NCBI RefSeq assembly: GCF_050859025.1
Contig: NZ_CP138200.1
Span: forward strand, 2,790,001 to 2,854,000
DNA length: 64,000 nucleotides
Reading direction: 5' to 3'
Origin: Wukongibacter sp050859025
GTDB taxonomy: Bacteria; Bacillota; Clostridia; Peptostreptococcales; Caminicellaceae
The translations under genes were made by a program, and so were the position numbers. The notes under the pieces are model-generated. The model did no database searches and was not told the origin of the DNA. It saw only the letters and a program-made list of their open reading frames with translations. Shown here one piece after another: positions 38,086-46,221 of the stretch; the first letter of the stretch is position 1, and each line of letters begins with the position of its first letter.

Positions 38086-38541
38086 ATGGAGATTTATCAT
38101 GGTAGCAATGAAAAAGTACAATTTCCAGAGGTTAGGATTAGTAAATATACAAAAGATTTTTCATGGGGATTTTATTGTACCAATAATAGAAAGCAGGCTA
38201 TAAAATGGGCTATGAGGAATGACAATACACCGACTCTTAATATATACACATACACAGAAAAAGACAATTTAAATACACTTAAGTTTGAAAAAATGACTGA
38301 TGAATGGTTAGATTTTATTGCCAAATGCAGAAATGGTTTTGTACATGATTACGATGTTGTTGAAGGACCAATGGCAGATGATACCATATGGAATTATGTT
38401 CAAGATTATATATCAGGAGATATTTCAAGAGAAGCCTTCTGGACTTTGGCAAAATTTAGATATCCTACCCATCAAATTAGTTTTCATACTTTAAAAGCAC
38501 TATCCTGTTTATCATTTGAAAGAGGGGAAATACTGGGATGA
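38086..38541 (+). CDS. DUF3990-like protein (ADP-ribosyltransferase-like fold), module 1
   Basis: 151 residues from ATG 38086 with AGGAGG upstream. Pattern: IYHGSNEKVQFPEVRIS, then DFSWGFYCTNNRKQAIKWA, then DEWLDFIAKCRNG and HDYDVVEGPMADDT. This matches DUF3990, whose HG-S...FG-GFY-T layout resembles small ADP-ribosyltransferases (compare the Arr protein here). It overlaps the next gene by ATGA. Such pairs are suspected toxin-antitoxin systems. In this copy the second motif reads FSWGFYC rather than FG.GFYT. Confidence 0.7.
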   Translation: MEIYHGSNEKVQFPEVRISKYTKDFSWGFYCTNNRKQAIKWAMRNDNTPTLNIYTYTEKDNLNTLKFEKMTDEWLDFIAKCRNGFVHDYDVVEGPMADDTIWNYVQDYISGDISREAFWTLAKFRYPTHQISFHTLKALSCLSFERGEILG

Positions 38542-38981
38542 GCAATGAAGATAAAAATAATGTAATTTATGTTTGTAGCTTAATTGAATATATAGCTAGA
38601 GCCACCAAAAACAAGGTGGCTGATATTGTAAAGATACTGGGGAAGAAGGAAATAGAAAGACAATTAATGATTGCCGAGGTTAACCATTCTTTGTCCTTTG
38701 AACAAGTATCTGATGAACTCATAGAAAAATATGGTATACAAGAAGGCAACTTTGATTCTGTAGGTAACTGCATATATAAAGTACCTAAACATGTCGATAT
38801 AGGTAAAAATTATTATAGGCTCATTGAAGATGTTATAGGCAATAAAAGCATTACTGATACATTGTATGAAGTCATGACATCTTTTCTAGCTGAGAAGATG
38901 TCGAATTACAATTCGTCGTTATATTATAGTAGTAGAGAATACTTAAGAGAATGCTATATAGCTGGCATGATATTAGATTAA
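38538..38981 (+). CDS. DUF3791-like partner protein, module 1
   Basis: 147 residues, start codon overlapping the previous stop by four bases, so translation is coupled. Two similar helical halves are seen, with IYVCSLIEYIARATKNKVADIVKILG at the start and DVIGNKSITDTLYEVMTSFLAEKMSNY later. DUF3791 proteins usually have about 70 residues and sit beside DUF3990; here the domain seems fused to a second helical part. A role as antitoxin or partner is inference. Confidence 0.6.
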   Translation: MSNEDKNNVIYVCSLIEYIARATKNKVADIVKILGKKEIERQLMIAEVNHSLSFEQVSDELIEKYGIQEGNFDSVGNCIYKVPKHVDIGKNYYRLIEDVIGNKSITDTLYEVMTSFLAEKMSNYNSSLYYSSREYLRECYIAGMILD

Positions 38982-39157
38982 AGAATATTTGATTATATAC
39001 AAATAGGGAGTAGACCATAGGTTGTACTTCCCTTTATATTTTAAACGACAATGATGATCTAAGAAGTCTATAGTAGGTTCCGATATTAAGGCTAGATAAG
39101 TGCAGAGCTTTAACAGAAGGGTAAACCCAGCGTCTAAGACCCAGTTGAGCAAGCTGC

Positions 39158-39370
39158 ATTATTTCATCTTAAGTTTGAGAGCATATACCCATTTATAGAT
39201 GGGAATGGTCGTACGGGCAGATTATTATTCAATCTAGAGCTTATGAGGAACGGTTACCCTGCTATAAATGTAAAATTTGGAGACAGGCGTAGGTATTATG
39301 ATTATTTTACTGCATATCATAAGTCGAATGAAAATTCTGAAAATAGAAATAAAGAGGTCAGGCTTTACTA
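39158..39370 (+). pseudogene. Fic-domain protein relic
   Basis: Reads [47 protein letters not shown], the Fic core (HPFxxGNGRxxR) and following helix. The catalytic His is Tyr (TAC). The upstream half is frameshifted near 39155 and no start exists. The frame runs out into a REP-like repeat at 39356. Fic enzymes AMPylate target proteins; this copy cannot. Confidence 0.85.
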
Positions 39371-39660
39371 ATTTACTAATATCATATAGAGTAGCCTGAA
39401 GGTCTTAAAATGAAACTACACTAAAACTGAATTTTGCCAATAATAGAAGCTATTAAATTAGTTCTCTTTTAAGTTTATATTTATTTAACCTTAAGTTTGT
39501 CATTTTAGCAAAATAGAAGCTCAAAATTCAAGTATTTGATATATTAATATTTTCTTTTATTGATTTCAATAAATCTTTTTTCATCTCTAAAAATACATAA
39601 AAAAGCAGGTTTATTGTATTAAGGAAAAGGAAATATTAATATTTCTCACTTGAGGAGCTG

Positions 39661-39740
39661 GCACAACGGATTAGTTTAAGTAGCTTTTACTCTACAAGGT
39701 TTATAAAAAGAAAAAAGCTTAAAACATCATCAATTCAAAG
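39661..39740 (+). repeat. Dispersed 75-base repeat, copy 3
   Basis: Starts GCACAACGGATTAGTTTAAG; aligned with the copies at 35535 and 36147. Confidence 0.6.
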
Positions 39741-39801
39741 AGAATATTAATGTCAAAAAGTAGAAAAGGCTCAAATATAATAAATGAATTTGAGCTAACA
39801 A

Positions 39802-40149
39802 TTATTTTTTGTTCTTGTTATCTTGTCTGTATTTTAATTTAATAAGCTCAATGTATTTTTCAACTTCCTCAATAGCTTCATTAGGAAGCCCACTTAAATT
39901 AAGGTTACGAGAAGATTTAGTTTCTATTTTATTATTATCAGGGTTTTTTACATCTGTTCTACCTAGAAGGTAATCAATAGATACATTAAAATAATCAGCT
40001 AGTATTTTTAATTTATCATGATCTGCCTGTTTGCCTTTGGTCTCATAACCTGCAATAGTTGGACGACCAACTCCTAAAATATCGGCAATTTCATGTTGTT
40101 TTAATCCTTTATCTTCTCTTAATTCCTTTAAACGTTCACCAAATGTCAT
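39802..40149 (-). CDS. XRE-family repressor
   Basis: 115 residues. HTH_3 domain at 5-60 (FGERLKELREDKGLKQHEIADILGVGRPTIAGYETKGKQADHDKLKILADYFNVSIDYLLGRTDV), then a linker and a C-terminal helix EAIEEVEKYIELIKLKYRQDNK likely for dimerisation. It is of the size of phage CI-like or ICE ImmR repressors without a peptidase domain. AGGAGG lies upstream and it is divergent from the Cro-like gene at 40321. With copy 1 broken, this one probably controls both modules, as the operators are identical. Confidence 0.9.
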   Translation of the reverse strand: MTFGERLKELREDKGLKQHEIADILGVGRPTIAGYETKGKQADHDKLKILADYFNVSIDYLLGRTDVKNPDNNKIETKSSRNLNLSGLPNEAIEEVEKYIELIKLKYRQDNKNKK

Positions 40150-40248
40150 CCTAAAACCTCCTTCAAATACTATTTTAATACGAAATGTTCCTTAAATAAA
40201 CATAAGTGTCTAAAAAGAACAAAAATCCATGGAAATGGATAAATTTAC

Positions 40249-40277
40249 TTGACCTAGTGTCTAATAGACACTATAAT
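40249..40277 (+). promoter_or_regulatory. Promoter and operator, second module
   Basis: TTGACC, 17-base spacer containing AGTGTCTAATAGACACT, TATAAT; identical to 36765-36793. Confidence 0.85.
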
Positions 40278-40320
40278 TCAAATATAATATCCTTTTATGG
40301 TATGAAATGGAGGTAATTGT

Positions 40321-40545
40321 ATGCGAAAGAAATTAAAGAAACAGAGATTAAAAAAAGAGCTGACTCAAATGGAAATTGCAAACTTAATTGGAATTAAAAG
40401 AGCTACATATACAAATATTGAGTTAGGTAATAAAAATCCCTCGTTTAATGTTGCTGCAAAAATAAAGGGAGTTTTAGGTTATCAAGATGATGATATTTTT
40501 TTAGATGTTACGTGTCGAAAAGACACCGAAAAGACCTCGACATAA
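40321..40545 (+). CDS. Cro-like helix-turn-helix regulator, copy 2
   Basis: 74 residues; differs from copy 1 at residues 21 (Asn for Ser) and 46 (Ala for Thr). GGAGGTAATTGT before the ATG. Partner of the intact divergent repressor. Together they form a complete bistable control pair, but no phage structural, integrase or transfer gene is near. Confidence 0.85.
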   Translation: MRKKLKKQRLKKELTQMEIANLIGIKRATYTNIELGNKNPSFNVAAKIKGVLGYQDDDIFLDVTCRKDTEKTST

Positions 40546-40712
40546 TTATACCTAAAAAATCATTTAAAGTATGAATTGTTACTATGGAGATTAAACCAGT
40601 GCAATTTCAGAAATAAAAAGGTCTAAAGAAATTCGAATTGAAAGTGAACTCTTAATATAGGGACTAAAGATTCAAGACACTATTAAAGTATCCTACTGAA
40701 GGAGCTGATAAA

Positions 40713-40886
40713 ATGAAGACAAATCATAAAATCAACCACTTCATAAAAAAATACAACAACGACATCCAAAAACTCAACGAAGAGGAAAGACAACTCATGA
40801 AAAGGATTCAAGAAATAAATAAAGAAAGAGCTAAAAAACAAGTATACATAGCAGAAATATATTTAAATAAAGTGGAAGAAAATTAA
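40713..40886 (+). CDS. Small coiled-coil protein, copy 2
   Basis: 57 residues; Thr3, His9 and Arg26 replace Pro, Asn and Ile of copy 1. Same GAAGGAG ribosome site. Conserved frame across the duplication, unknown role. Confidence 0.6.
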   Translation: MKTNHKINHFIKKYNNDIQKLNEEERQLMKRIQEINKERAKKQVYIAEIYLNKVEEN

Positions 40887-41013
40887 TTTGAAGTTTTTTT
40901 ATCATAAATTGAAAAAATTCTTCAATGGAATAAATTTTCTTTATATTACCCAAGCCCATAGGAATATACATATAAAAGATACCAAAAACGCTAATTAAGG
41001 AGCTGATAGCAAT

Positions 41014-41394
41014 ATGGGCAAAAAGGGTAATGTTAGAAGAGTATATCCAGGAGGCAACACATACAAGGGTTTCTATTCATATTATGACTATATCTTAGAC
41101 CAGCAGAGTGCTAAGAGAATCATAGTTATAAAGGGGGGAGCGAGAGTAGGAAAATCTTCCTTCATGAAGAAGCTTGGAACGGATATGCTTGATAAGGGAT
41201 TTGATGTAGAATATCATCATTGTTCATCCGATAATAATTCCGTTGATGGCGTAGTATTTCCACAGGTTGGAGTTGCATTTATTGATGGTATAGCACCTCA
41301 TGTAGTTGATCCTAAGAATCCAGGAGGCGTTGACGAGATAACACACCTATTATGGATATTCGACATGAACATGTGTCTAAGAGAGGCAATATGA
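41014..41394 (+). pseudogene. Truncated ATPase gene, 5' copy 2
   Basis: Nearly identical to copy 1, including the GGARVGKS loop, so it arose with the module duplication. After GGVDEI it reads THLLWIFDMNMCLREAI and stops. The following 80 bases are the common tail. Confidence 0.85.
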
Positions 41395-41657
41395 GTAATA
41401 GTAAGTATTTGGTGGAGTATGAGGTGTAGATATTTTTTTGAAGGTAGATGGGACAAGGCTAATATAGGAAATTAGTTATTTCTATAAGCTATTATGGTGT
41501 TTATATATAGGTTATTTATGGCAATGTAAAGAATGTAATAATATCTTAAAGATTTTTGATAAAAAGAAAGTGCAAGACCGTACTAGACGATGATATGCTC
41601 CCCTTATAGTAGACAGTTGAAATAACATAACTGTTTATTATGAGGGGAGTTTTTATT

Positions 41658-42341
41658 ATGGGAAGAAAACCTAAAATTGAATTTGAAGTAAAGATAGAGG
41701 CAGTAAAGGATTATTTAACAGGTGTTAAGAGTGTTAAAAAGATTTGTGATGAACTATCAGCTGGTAAAACTACGGTTAAAGAATGGATTAGGGTTTATCG
41801 TTCAAAGGGAGAATCAGGATTGCTCCCACAGATAAAGAATACTACCTACTCTAAGGAGCTAAAAATATCAGCAGTTGAAGACTATTTGGAAGGGAAAGGT
41901 TCTTTTTTAGATATTAGCATGAAATATGGATTACGTTCATCAAGCCAACTCAAAAGGTGGGTTATGAAGTATAATAGTCATGAAGAGATAAAATCATCAG
42001 GTGCAGGAGGAAATCAAATCATGACTAAAGGAAGAACAACAACCATAGAAGAACGAATAGAAATTGTTAAGTATTGTATAGAGAGAAATAAGAACTATAT
42101 TGAGACAAGTAAAAAATATCAGGTTTCATACCAGCAAGTGCGTAGTTGGATGATACGATTCGAAGAATCAGGAATTGATGGACTTTTAGACCGCAGAGGG
42201 AAACGTAAGCCAGAAGAGCAAATGACGGAAGTTGATAAACTTAAAGCAGAGATGAGGCTATTAGAAGCTAAAAATAAGCGTTTAGAAATGGAAAATGAAC
42301 TATTAAAAAAGTTGGAAGAGATCGAAAGGAGGCGAGGTTAA
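41658..42341 (+). CDS. IS3-family OrfA
   Basis: 227 residues from ATG 41658 (AGGGGAG upstream). Three helix-turn-helix units (DELSAGKTTVKEWIRVYRSKGESGL; SMKYGLRSSSQLKRWVMKY; SKKYQVSYQQVRSWMIRFEESGIDGLLDRRGKRK) and a leucine-zipper-like end (VDKLKAEMRLLEAKNKRLEMENELLKKLEEI). The same architecture as the OrfA at 27627, with different sequence. Confidence 0.88.
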   Translation: MGRKPKIEFEVKIEAVKDYLTGVKSVKKICDELSAGKTTVKEWIRVYRSKGESGLLPQIKNTTYSKELKISAVEDYLEGKGSFLDISMKYGLRSSSQLKRWVMKYNSHEEIKSSGAGGNQIMTKGRTTTIEERIEIVKYCIERNKNYIETSKKYQVSYQQVRSWMIRFEESGIDGLLDRRGKRKPEEQMTEVDKLKAEMRLLEAKNKRLEMENELLKKLEEIERRRG

Positions 42342-43231
42342 GTCTTGTAAAGCATAAATATAAATACCTAGCAATTCAAGAACTAGCTTCGGAAAAGAGC
42401 TATCCGATATCAATTCTTTGCGAAATCTTAGAGATTAGTCGATCAGCATATTATAAATGGCTTCGCCGAGAAAAAAGCCAAAGCGAGCTAAAAAATGAGC
42501 ATCTTTTAGAACTTATTGTACAAGCATATGAAGAAAGAAATGGCATACTTGGCTACCGCCAGATGACTATTAAAATTCGCCGTGAACATGACATAATTGT
42601 CAATCATAAAAGAATATATCGTATTATGCGTAGTGCGGGATTGAGATCCGTATGTCGTAGAAAAAGGAAAAACTATATTAAATCTACACCTGAGATAACG
42701 GCCGAAAACATATTAAACAGGGATTTTAGAGCAACTAATATCCATGAAAAATGGCTAACTGATGTTACTGAGTTCAAATATGGTGACGGGAAGAAAGCAT
42801 ACCTTAGTGCCATTTTAGACCTTGGAGATAAGAGCATTGTTTCTTATGTTATTGGTAAGTCAAATAACAATGCGCTTGTGTTTGAAACCTTTGATAAAGC
42901 TACTGAGAATCATCCTAATGCAAAACCAATTTTCCATAGTGATCGTGGCTTTCAATATACTAATAAAGTATTCAAAAATAAACTGGATCAAGCTGGAATA
43001 GTTCAAAGTATGTCTCGTGTCGGGCGTTGCATTGACAATGGTCCTATGGAGGGATTCTGGGGAATTTTGAAATCAGAAATGTATCATCTTCAAAAGTTTG
43101 CTGATTATGAAAGTCTCAAGTATGGGATAGAAGAATATATCAACTATTACAACAAAAGTCGTTATCAGAAACGCTTAAAATGCATGACACCATTAGAGTA
43201 TCGTAATTATCTGTTAAAATCAGCTGCATAA
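42302..43231 (+). CDS. IS3-family OrfB (transposase, made by -1 frameshift)
   Basis: The -1 frame opens at the slippery A AAA AAG (about 42305-42311) and continues RLSLVKHKYKYLAIQELASEK through HTH_21 (SRSAYYKWLRRE, GYRQMTIKIRREHDI) and the rve core: WLTDVTEFKYGDGKKAYLSAILDL, PIFHSDRGFQYTN, CIDNGPMEGFWGILKSEM. No good independent start precedes ATG 42563, which lies inside the protein, so expression as an OrfAB fusion is likely. Confidence 0.88.
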   Translation: MKKVGRDRKEARLSLVKHKYKYLAIQELASEKSYPISILCEILEISRSAYYKWLRREKSQSELKNEHLLELIVQAYEERNGILGYRQMTIKIRREHDIIVNHKRIYRIMRSAGLRSVCRRKRKNYIKSTPEITAENILNRDFRATNIHEKWLTDVTEFKYGDGKKAYLSAILDLGDKSIVSYVIGKSNNNALVFETFDKATENHPNAKPIFHSDRGFQYTNKVFKNKLDQAGIVQSMSRVGRCIDNGPMEGFWGILKSEMYHLQKFADYESLKYGIEEYINYYNKSRYQKRLKCMTPLEYRNYLLKSAA

Positions 43232-43490
43232 ATATAGCGCCAATCCATGGATTGACGCTACACAATTTTAATTATTTCCACTGTCTACTTGACAGGGGCG
43301 GTTCACGACTATCTATTACGGTTTTTTCTGATGTCATTTTTAGAAGAAAGATCTGATCCAAATAAGTTGATTTAATGTTCCGCGTTTCTATTTGTAGTAT
43401 AAAATAATAAGGTCTAATATTTATTTATAGAGAATACAATTATTTAGATAGATGTTTATGTTATAGTAATAAAATTATGGAGTGAGTAAT

Positions 43491-43919
43491 GTGAAACAGA
43501 GCTCAAAAACTAAATTTGAAATTAAAAAATCAATTGGAAGGATTATATGGTTGCAAAAAATGATATATTTTTCTCCATATACATTTCAAAAACTGTATTA
43601 TAACGAACTACTAAAACAAGAAATTGCAAAAGTAAACCAATTAACCAATACATATTATAAAAGAGATATTAAAAGAGAGAGCCGTGATATTCAGAATGAA
43701 TTTACAATTGAAGAGTTAGCAAGATATGATGGCTCTAATGGTAGGTCTGCCTATGTTGCAGTAAATGGAGTTGTTTATGATGTAAGCTCTGAAGCTACGT
43801 GGGGAGGAGGAACGCATTTTGGTATATATGCGGGTAGAGATGTAACAAATGAATTTTTAAGATGTCATGGTAGTGAAGAAATATTAAAAAATCTACCTAG
43901 GGTTGGGGTTTTAAAGTGA
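43491..43919 (+). CDS. Cytochrome b5-like heme/steroid-binding domain protein
   Basis: 142 residues from GTG 43491, chosen because GGAGTGAG lies six bases before it (GTG 43482 is inside that site). The N-terminal half is basic and helical. Residues about 70-142 are a cytochrome b5-like domain: FTIEELARYDGSNGRSAYVAVNGVVYDVSS, WGGGTHFGIYAGRDVTNEF, LPRVGVLK. Such domains bind heme or other hydrophobic ligands. It lies 18 bases before the hydrogenase small subunit, so it may serve as electron partner or assembly factor. Only one candidate heme His (GTHFG) is clear, so heme binding is uncertain. Confidence 0.8.
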   Translation: MKQSSKTKFEIKKSIGRIIWLQKMIYFSPYTFQKLYYNELLKQEIAKVNQLTNTYYKRDIKRESRDIQNEFTIEELARYDGSNGRSAYVAVNGVVYDVSSEATWGGGTHFGIYAGRDVTNEFLRCHGSEEILKNLPRVGVLK

Positions 43920-43937
43920 AAATAGGGAGGTGTTAGA

Positions 43938-44798
43938 TTGGACGATAAAATGTGTCCTATATTAGAAGGCAAAAGAAAACTCCCAAGAGCAATAATTGAT
44001 TTAACTATAGAAAATATAAATGAAAAAATCAATCTTATTTGGCTTGAAGCCTGTGGATGTTCTGGAAATATCATATCTTTATTGAATGCGGAATATCCCG
44101 ATGTAATATTTTTACTAAATCAGATGGTCAATTTAACATATAATAATAGCCTAATGGCACAGGAAGGAGAAAGAGCCTTTGAAAAGTTCTTAGAAACCTT
44201 AGATACGGAATTTATTCTTGTTGTGGAAGGTGCGGTTTCTACAAAGGATGGTGGACTATATAACGTGATTGCGAGATATAACGATAGGCTTATAACAGGA
44301 ATGGAAGCAGTGGCAATAGCAGGAGAAAGGGCAAAATATGTTTTAGCAGTAGGCTCATGCGCATCATATGGAGGACCTTCGGCAGCAAGCCCCAACCCGT
44401 CTTTAAGCAAGAGTGTATATGACTACCTTGATAGGGAGGTTATAAGGGTTCCGGGATGTCCCAGTCACCCCCAGTGGGCAATTGGTACTATAGCTCATAT
44501 AATATCATTTGGTAAGCCAGAATTAGATGAAGAAAATAGACCAATACTTTTTTATGGTATAACAATCCACGATAGATGTCCAAGAAGATCTTATTTTGAT
44601 AATGGAGTATTTGCAAAGAAATTAGGAGAGAAGGAGTGCATGTTTAAATTAGGATGCAGAGGACCTATTACAAAAACAGATTGTTCCATAAGAAGGTGGA
44701 ATGAAAGTATTAATTGGCCTATAGGTGATAATACACCATGTATAGGCTGTGCAAGAAATGGATTTCCTGACTCCATGGAACCATTTGTAAGATATTAA
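43938..44798 (+). CDS. [NiFe] hydrogenase small subunit
   Basis: 286 residues, TTG start with GGGAGGTG six bases upstream. It carries three Fe-S clusters passing electrons to or from the large subunit. Visible ligands: EACGCSGN (Cys39, Cys41), AVGSCASYGG, VPGCPSHPQW for the proximal cluster; GITIHDRCPRRSYFDNG and CMFKLGCRGP for the distal cluster; DCSIRRWNESINWP...PCIGC for the medial cluster. The usual proximal CxxC is not present: CSGN has Asn where the second Cys belongs, with an extra Cys two residues earlier. No Tat signal (RRxFxK) and no C-terminal membrane helix, so the enzyme is cytoplasmic. Confidence 0.92.
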   Translation: MDDKMCPILEGKRKLPRAIIDLTIENINEKINLIWLEACGCSGNIISLLNAEYPDVIFLLNQMVNLTYNNSLMAQEGERAFEKFLETLDTEFILVVEGAVSTKDGGLYNVIARYNDRLITGMEAVAIAGERAKYVLAVGSCASYGGPSAASPNPSLSKSVYDYLDREVIRVPGCPSHPQWAIGTIAHIISFGKPELDEENRPILFYGITIHDRCPRRSYFDNGVFAKKLGEKECMFKLGCRGPITKTDCSIRRWNESINWPIGDNTPCIGCARNGFPDSMEPFVRY

Positions 44799-44809
44799 AG
44801 GAGGACAAA

Positions 44810-46219
44810 ATGGGAGAAAGGATAACGATTAACCCACTTACTAGAATAAGTGGATTTTTGGAAATAGAGGCCACAATAGAAAATCATAGAATAGTAGATG
44901 CTAAAAGCAGCGGAATGCTATTTAGAGGTTTTGAAAAAATGCTACAGGGCAGACCTCCCTTCGATGCCATATATTTTACTCAAAGAATATGTGGGATATG
45001 TTCAACTGCCCATTCAGTAGCATCAGCCGATGCTTTGGAAAAAGGACTAAATGTAGTCCCCGATGAAAATGATAGTATGATTAGGCAGTTTATTCATGGG
45101 TGTGAGTTTTTACAGAATCATTTAAGACATTTTTATCAATATACCTTTCCTGACTATGTTAATGGACCAGAAATAAATCCACTATATAAGGAGTCCTATG
45201 GAGACTATAGGCTGCCAAAGGCTTTAAACGAAAAATTAAGCAAACATTATCTTGATTCAATAAAATATAGTAGACTAGCCCATAAAATGTTAGCCATCCT
45301 TGCAGGTAAGGCCCCACATAATCATGGTATATTTGTAGGCGGCATAACTGTTAATATGAATGCATCAATATTTGTAGAAATAAATTCCATATTATCATCT
45401 ATAAAGGATTTCATAGAAAATGTAATGGTAGAAGATGTATATATTATATCGAAGTATTATAGTGACTATTTTTATAATGGTAAAGGATATGGAAATTTTA
45501 TGAGCTATGGGATTTTTGATAATTATGTGGATGAACCATTAAGATATGTAAGAGCAGGAATATTAATAGATAATGAAAGATTTCCCTTTGAACCTAATAG
45601 GATTACAGAAAATATATATTATGCATGGTATAAAGCAGAGAAGGTCAATATAGAACCAGAACAAGGCTATATACAGCCAGATACAGAAAAAGAAAATGCA
45701 TATAGCTGGGTTAAGGCACCTAGATATAACGGATATCCAATGGAGGTAGGTCCTTTAGCAAGGATGTGGCTTAGTGGAGAATATAAGAGAGGAATATCTA
45801 CTATGGATAGAACAATTGCTAGAGTATTGGAGGCTAAGAGAGTATGTAATATAATGCAAAATCTTTTATCAAAAATAGAATTAGAGCCAAGTAACCAGAA
45901 AATTTATGAAGTGCCTGATAAAGCAGATGGCATTGGACTTAAGGATACTACTAGAGGAGCTTTAGGGCATTGGCTGTCTATAGAGGATAAGAAAATAAAA
46001 AATTATACAATCATAACCCCTACGACCTGGAATTTATCACCAATGGATTCAAGTGGGGTAAAGGGAGTTGTTGAAAAAGCTCTGATTGGAGCAAGTGTTA
46101 ATAATCCCCAGAATCCAGTAGAGATAGGGAGAATAGTCAGGTCCTTTGATCCATGTGTCTCGTGTGCTACTCATATTATAAGTGATAAATATTCAGATAT
46201 TAATATAAGGATTATCTAA
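44810..46219 (+). CDS. [NiFe] hydrogenase large subunit
   Basis: 469 residues, AAAGGAGG before ATG, 11 bases after the small subunit. It holds the NiFe(CN)2CO site that splits or forms H2. Nickel ligands: RICGICSTAH (Cys61, Cys64) and DPCVSCATH (Cys449, Cys452). After His455 a 14-residue extension (IISDKYSDINIRII) remains, the peptide removed by the maturation protease. INPLTRISGFLEIEA and GHWLSIED are further family blocks. The shorter-than-usual length (group 1 enzymes are often 550-600) places it in a compact clade, which I cannot assign without a tree. Confidence 0.95.
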   Translation: MGERITINPLTRISGFLEIEATIENHRIVDAKSSGMLFRGFEKMLQGRPPFDAIYFTQRICGICSTAHSVASADALEKGLNVVPDENDSMIRQFIHGCEFLQNHLRHFYQYTFPDYVNGPEINPLYKESYGDYRLPKALNEKLSKHYLDSIKYSRLAHKMLAILAGKAPHNHGIFVGGITVNMNASIFVEINSILSSIKDFIENVMVEDVYIISKYYSDYFYNGKGYGNFMSYGIFDNYVDEPLRYVRAGILIDNERFPFEPNRITENIYYAWYKAEKVNIEPEQGYIQPDTEKENAYSWVKAPRYNGYPMEVGPLARMWLSGEYKRGISTMDRTIARVLEAKRVCNIMQNLLSKIELEPSNQKIYEVPDKADGIGLKDTTRGALGHWLSIEDKKIKNYTIITPTTWNLSPMDSSGVKGVVEKALIGASVNNPQNPVEIGRIVRSFDPCVSCATHIISDKYSDINIRII

Positions 46220-46221
46220 GT

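Larger units (their letters stand above)
39356..41470 (+). repeat. Duplicated control module, copy 2
   Basis: Second copy of 35844-37990, starting with the REP-like repeat at 39356-39377 and ending after the second truncated ATPase gene. This copy keeps an intact XRE repressor. A 75-base repeat (39661-39740) and hairpin (39769-39795) match those in copy 1. Confidence 0.85.
41591..43305 (+). mobile_element. IS3-family (IS150-like) insertion sequence, intact
   Basis: 1715 bp. Left end TGATATGCTCCCC, right end complement TGAACCGCCCC, inner shared GTAGACAGT.GAAATAA. Flanked by the 3-bp duplication CGA (41588-41590 and 43306-43308). Two ORFs are linked by a canonical slippery heptamer. Probably active. 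It sits between ATPase copy 2 and the hydrogenase operon. Confidence 0.9.

Noticed and set aside
36287..41400. Prophage or integrative element based on the XRE/Cro pairs
   Set aside because: No integrase, excisionase, phage structural or conjugation gene is present between or near them.
41591..43305. The IS3 here as a copy of the one at 25191-28401
   Set aside because: Architecture is the same but OrfA and OrfB sequences and inner ends differ clearly; they are separate members of the family.
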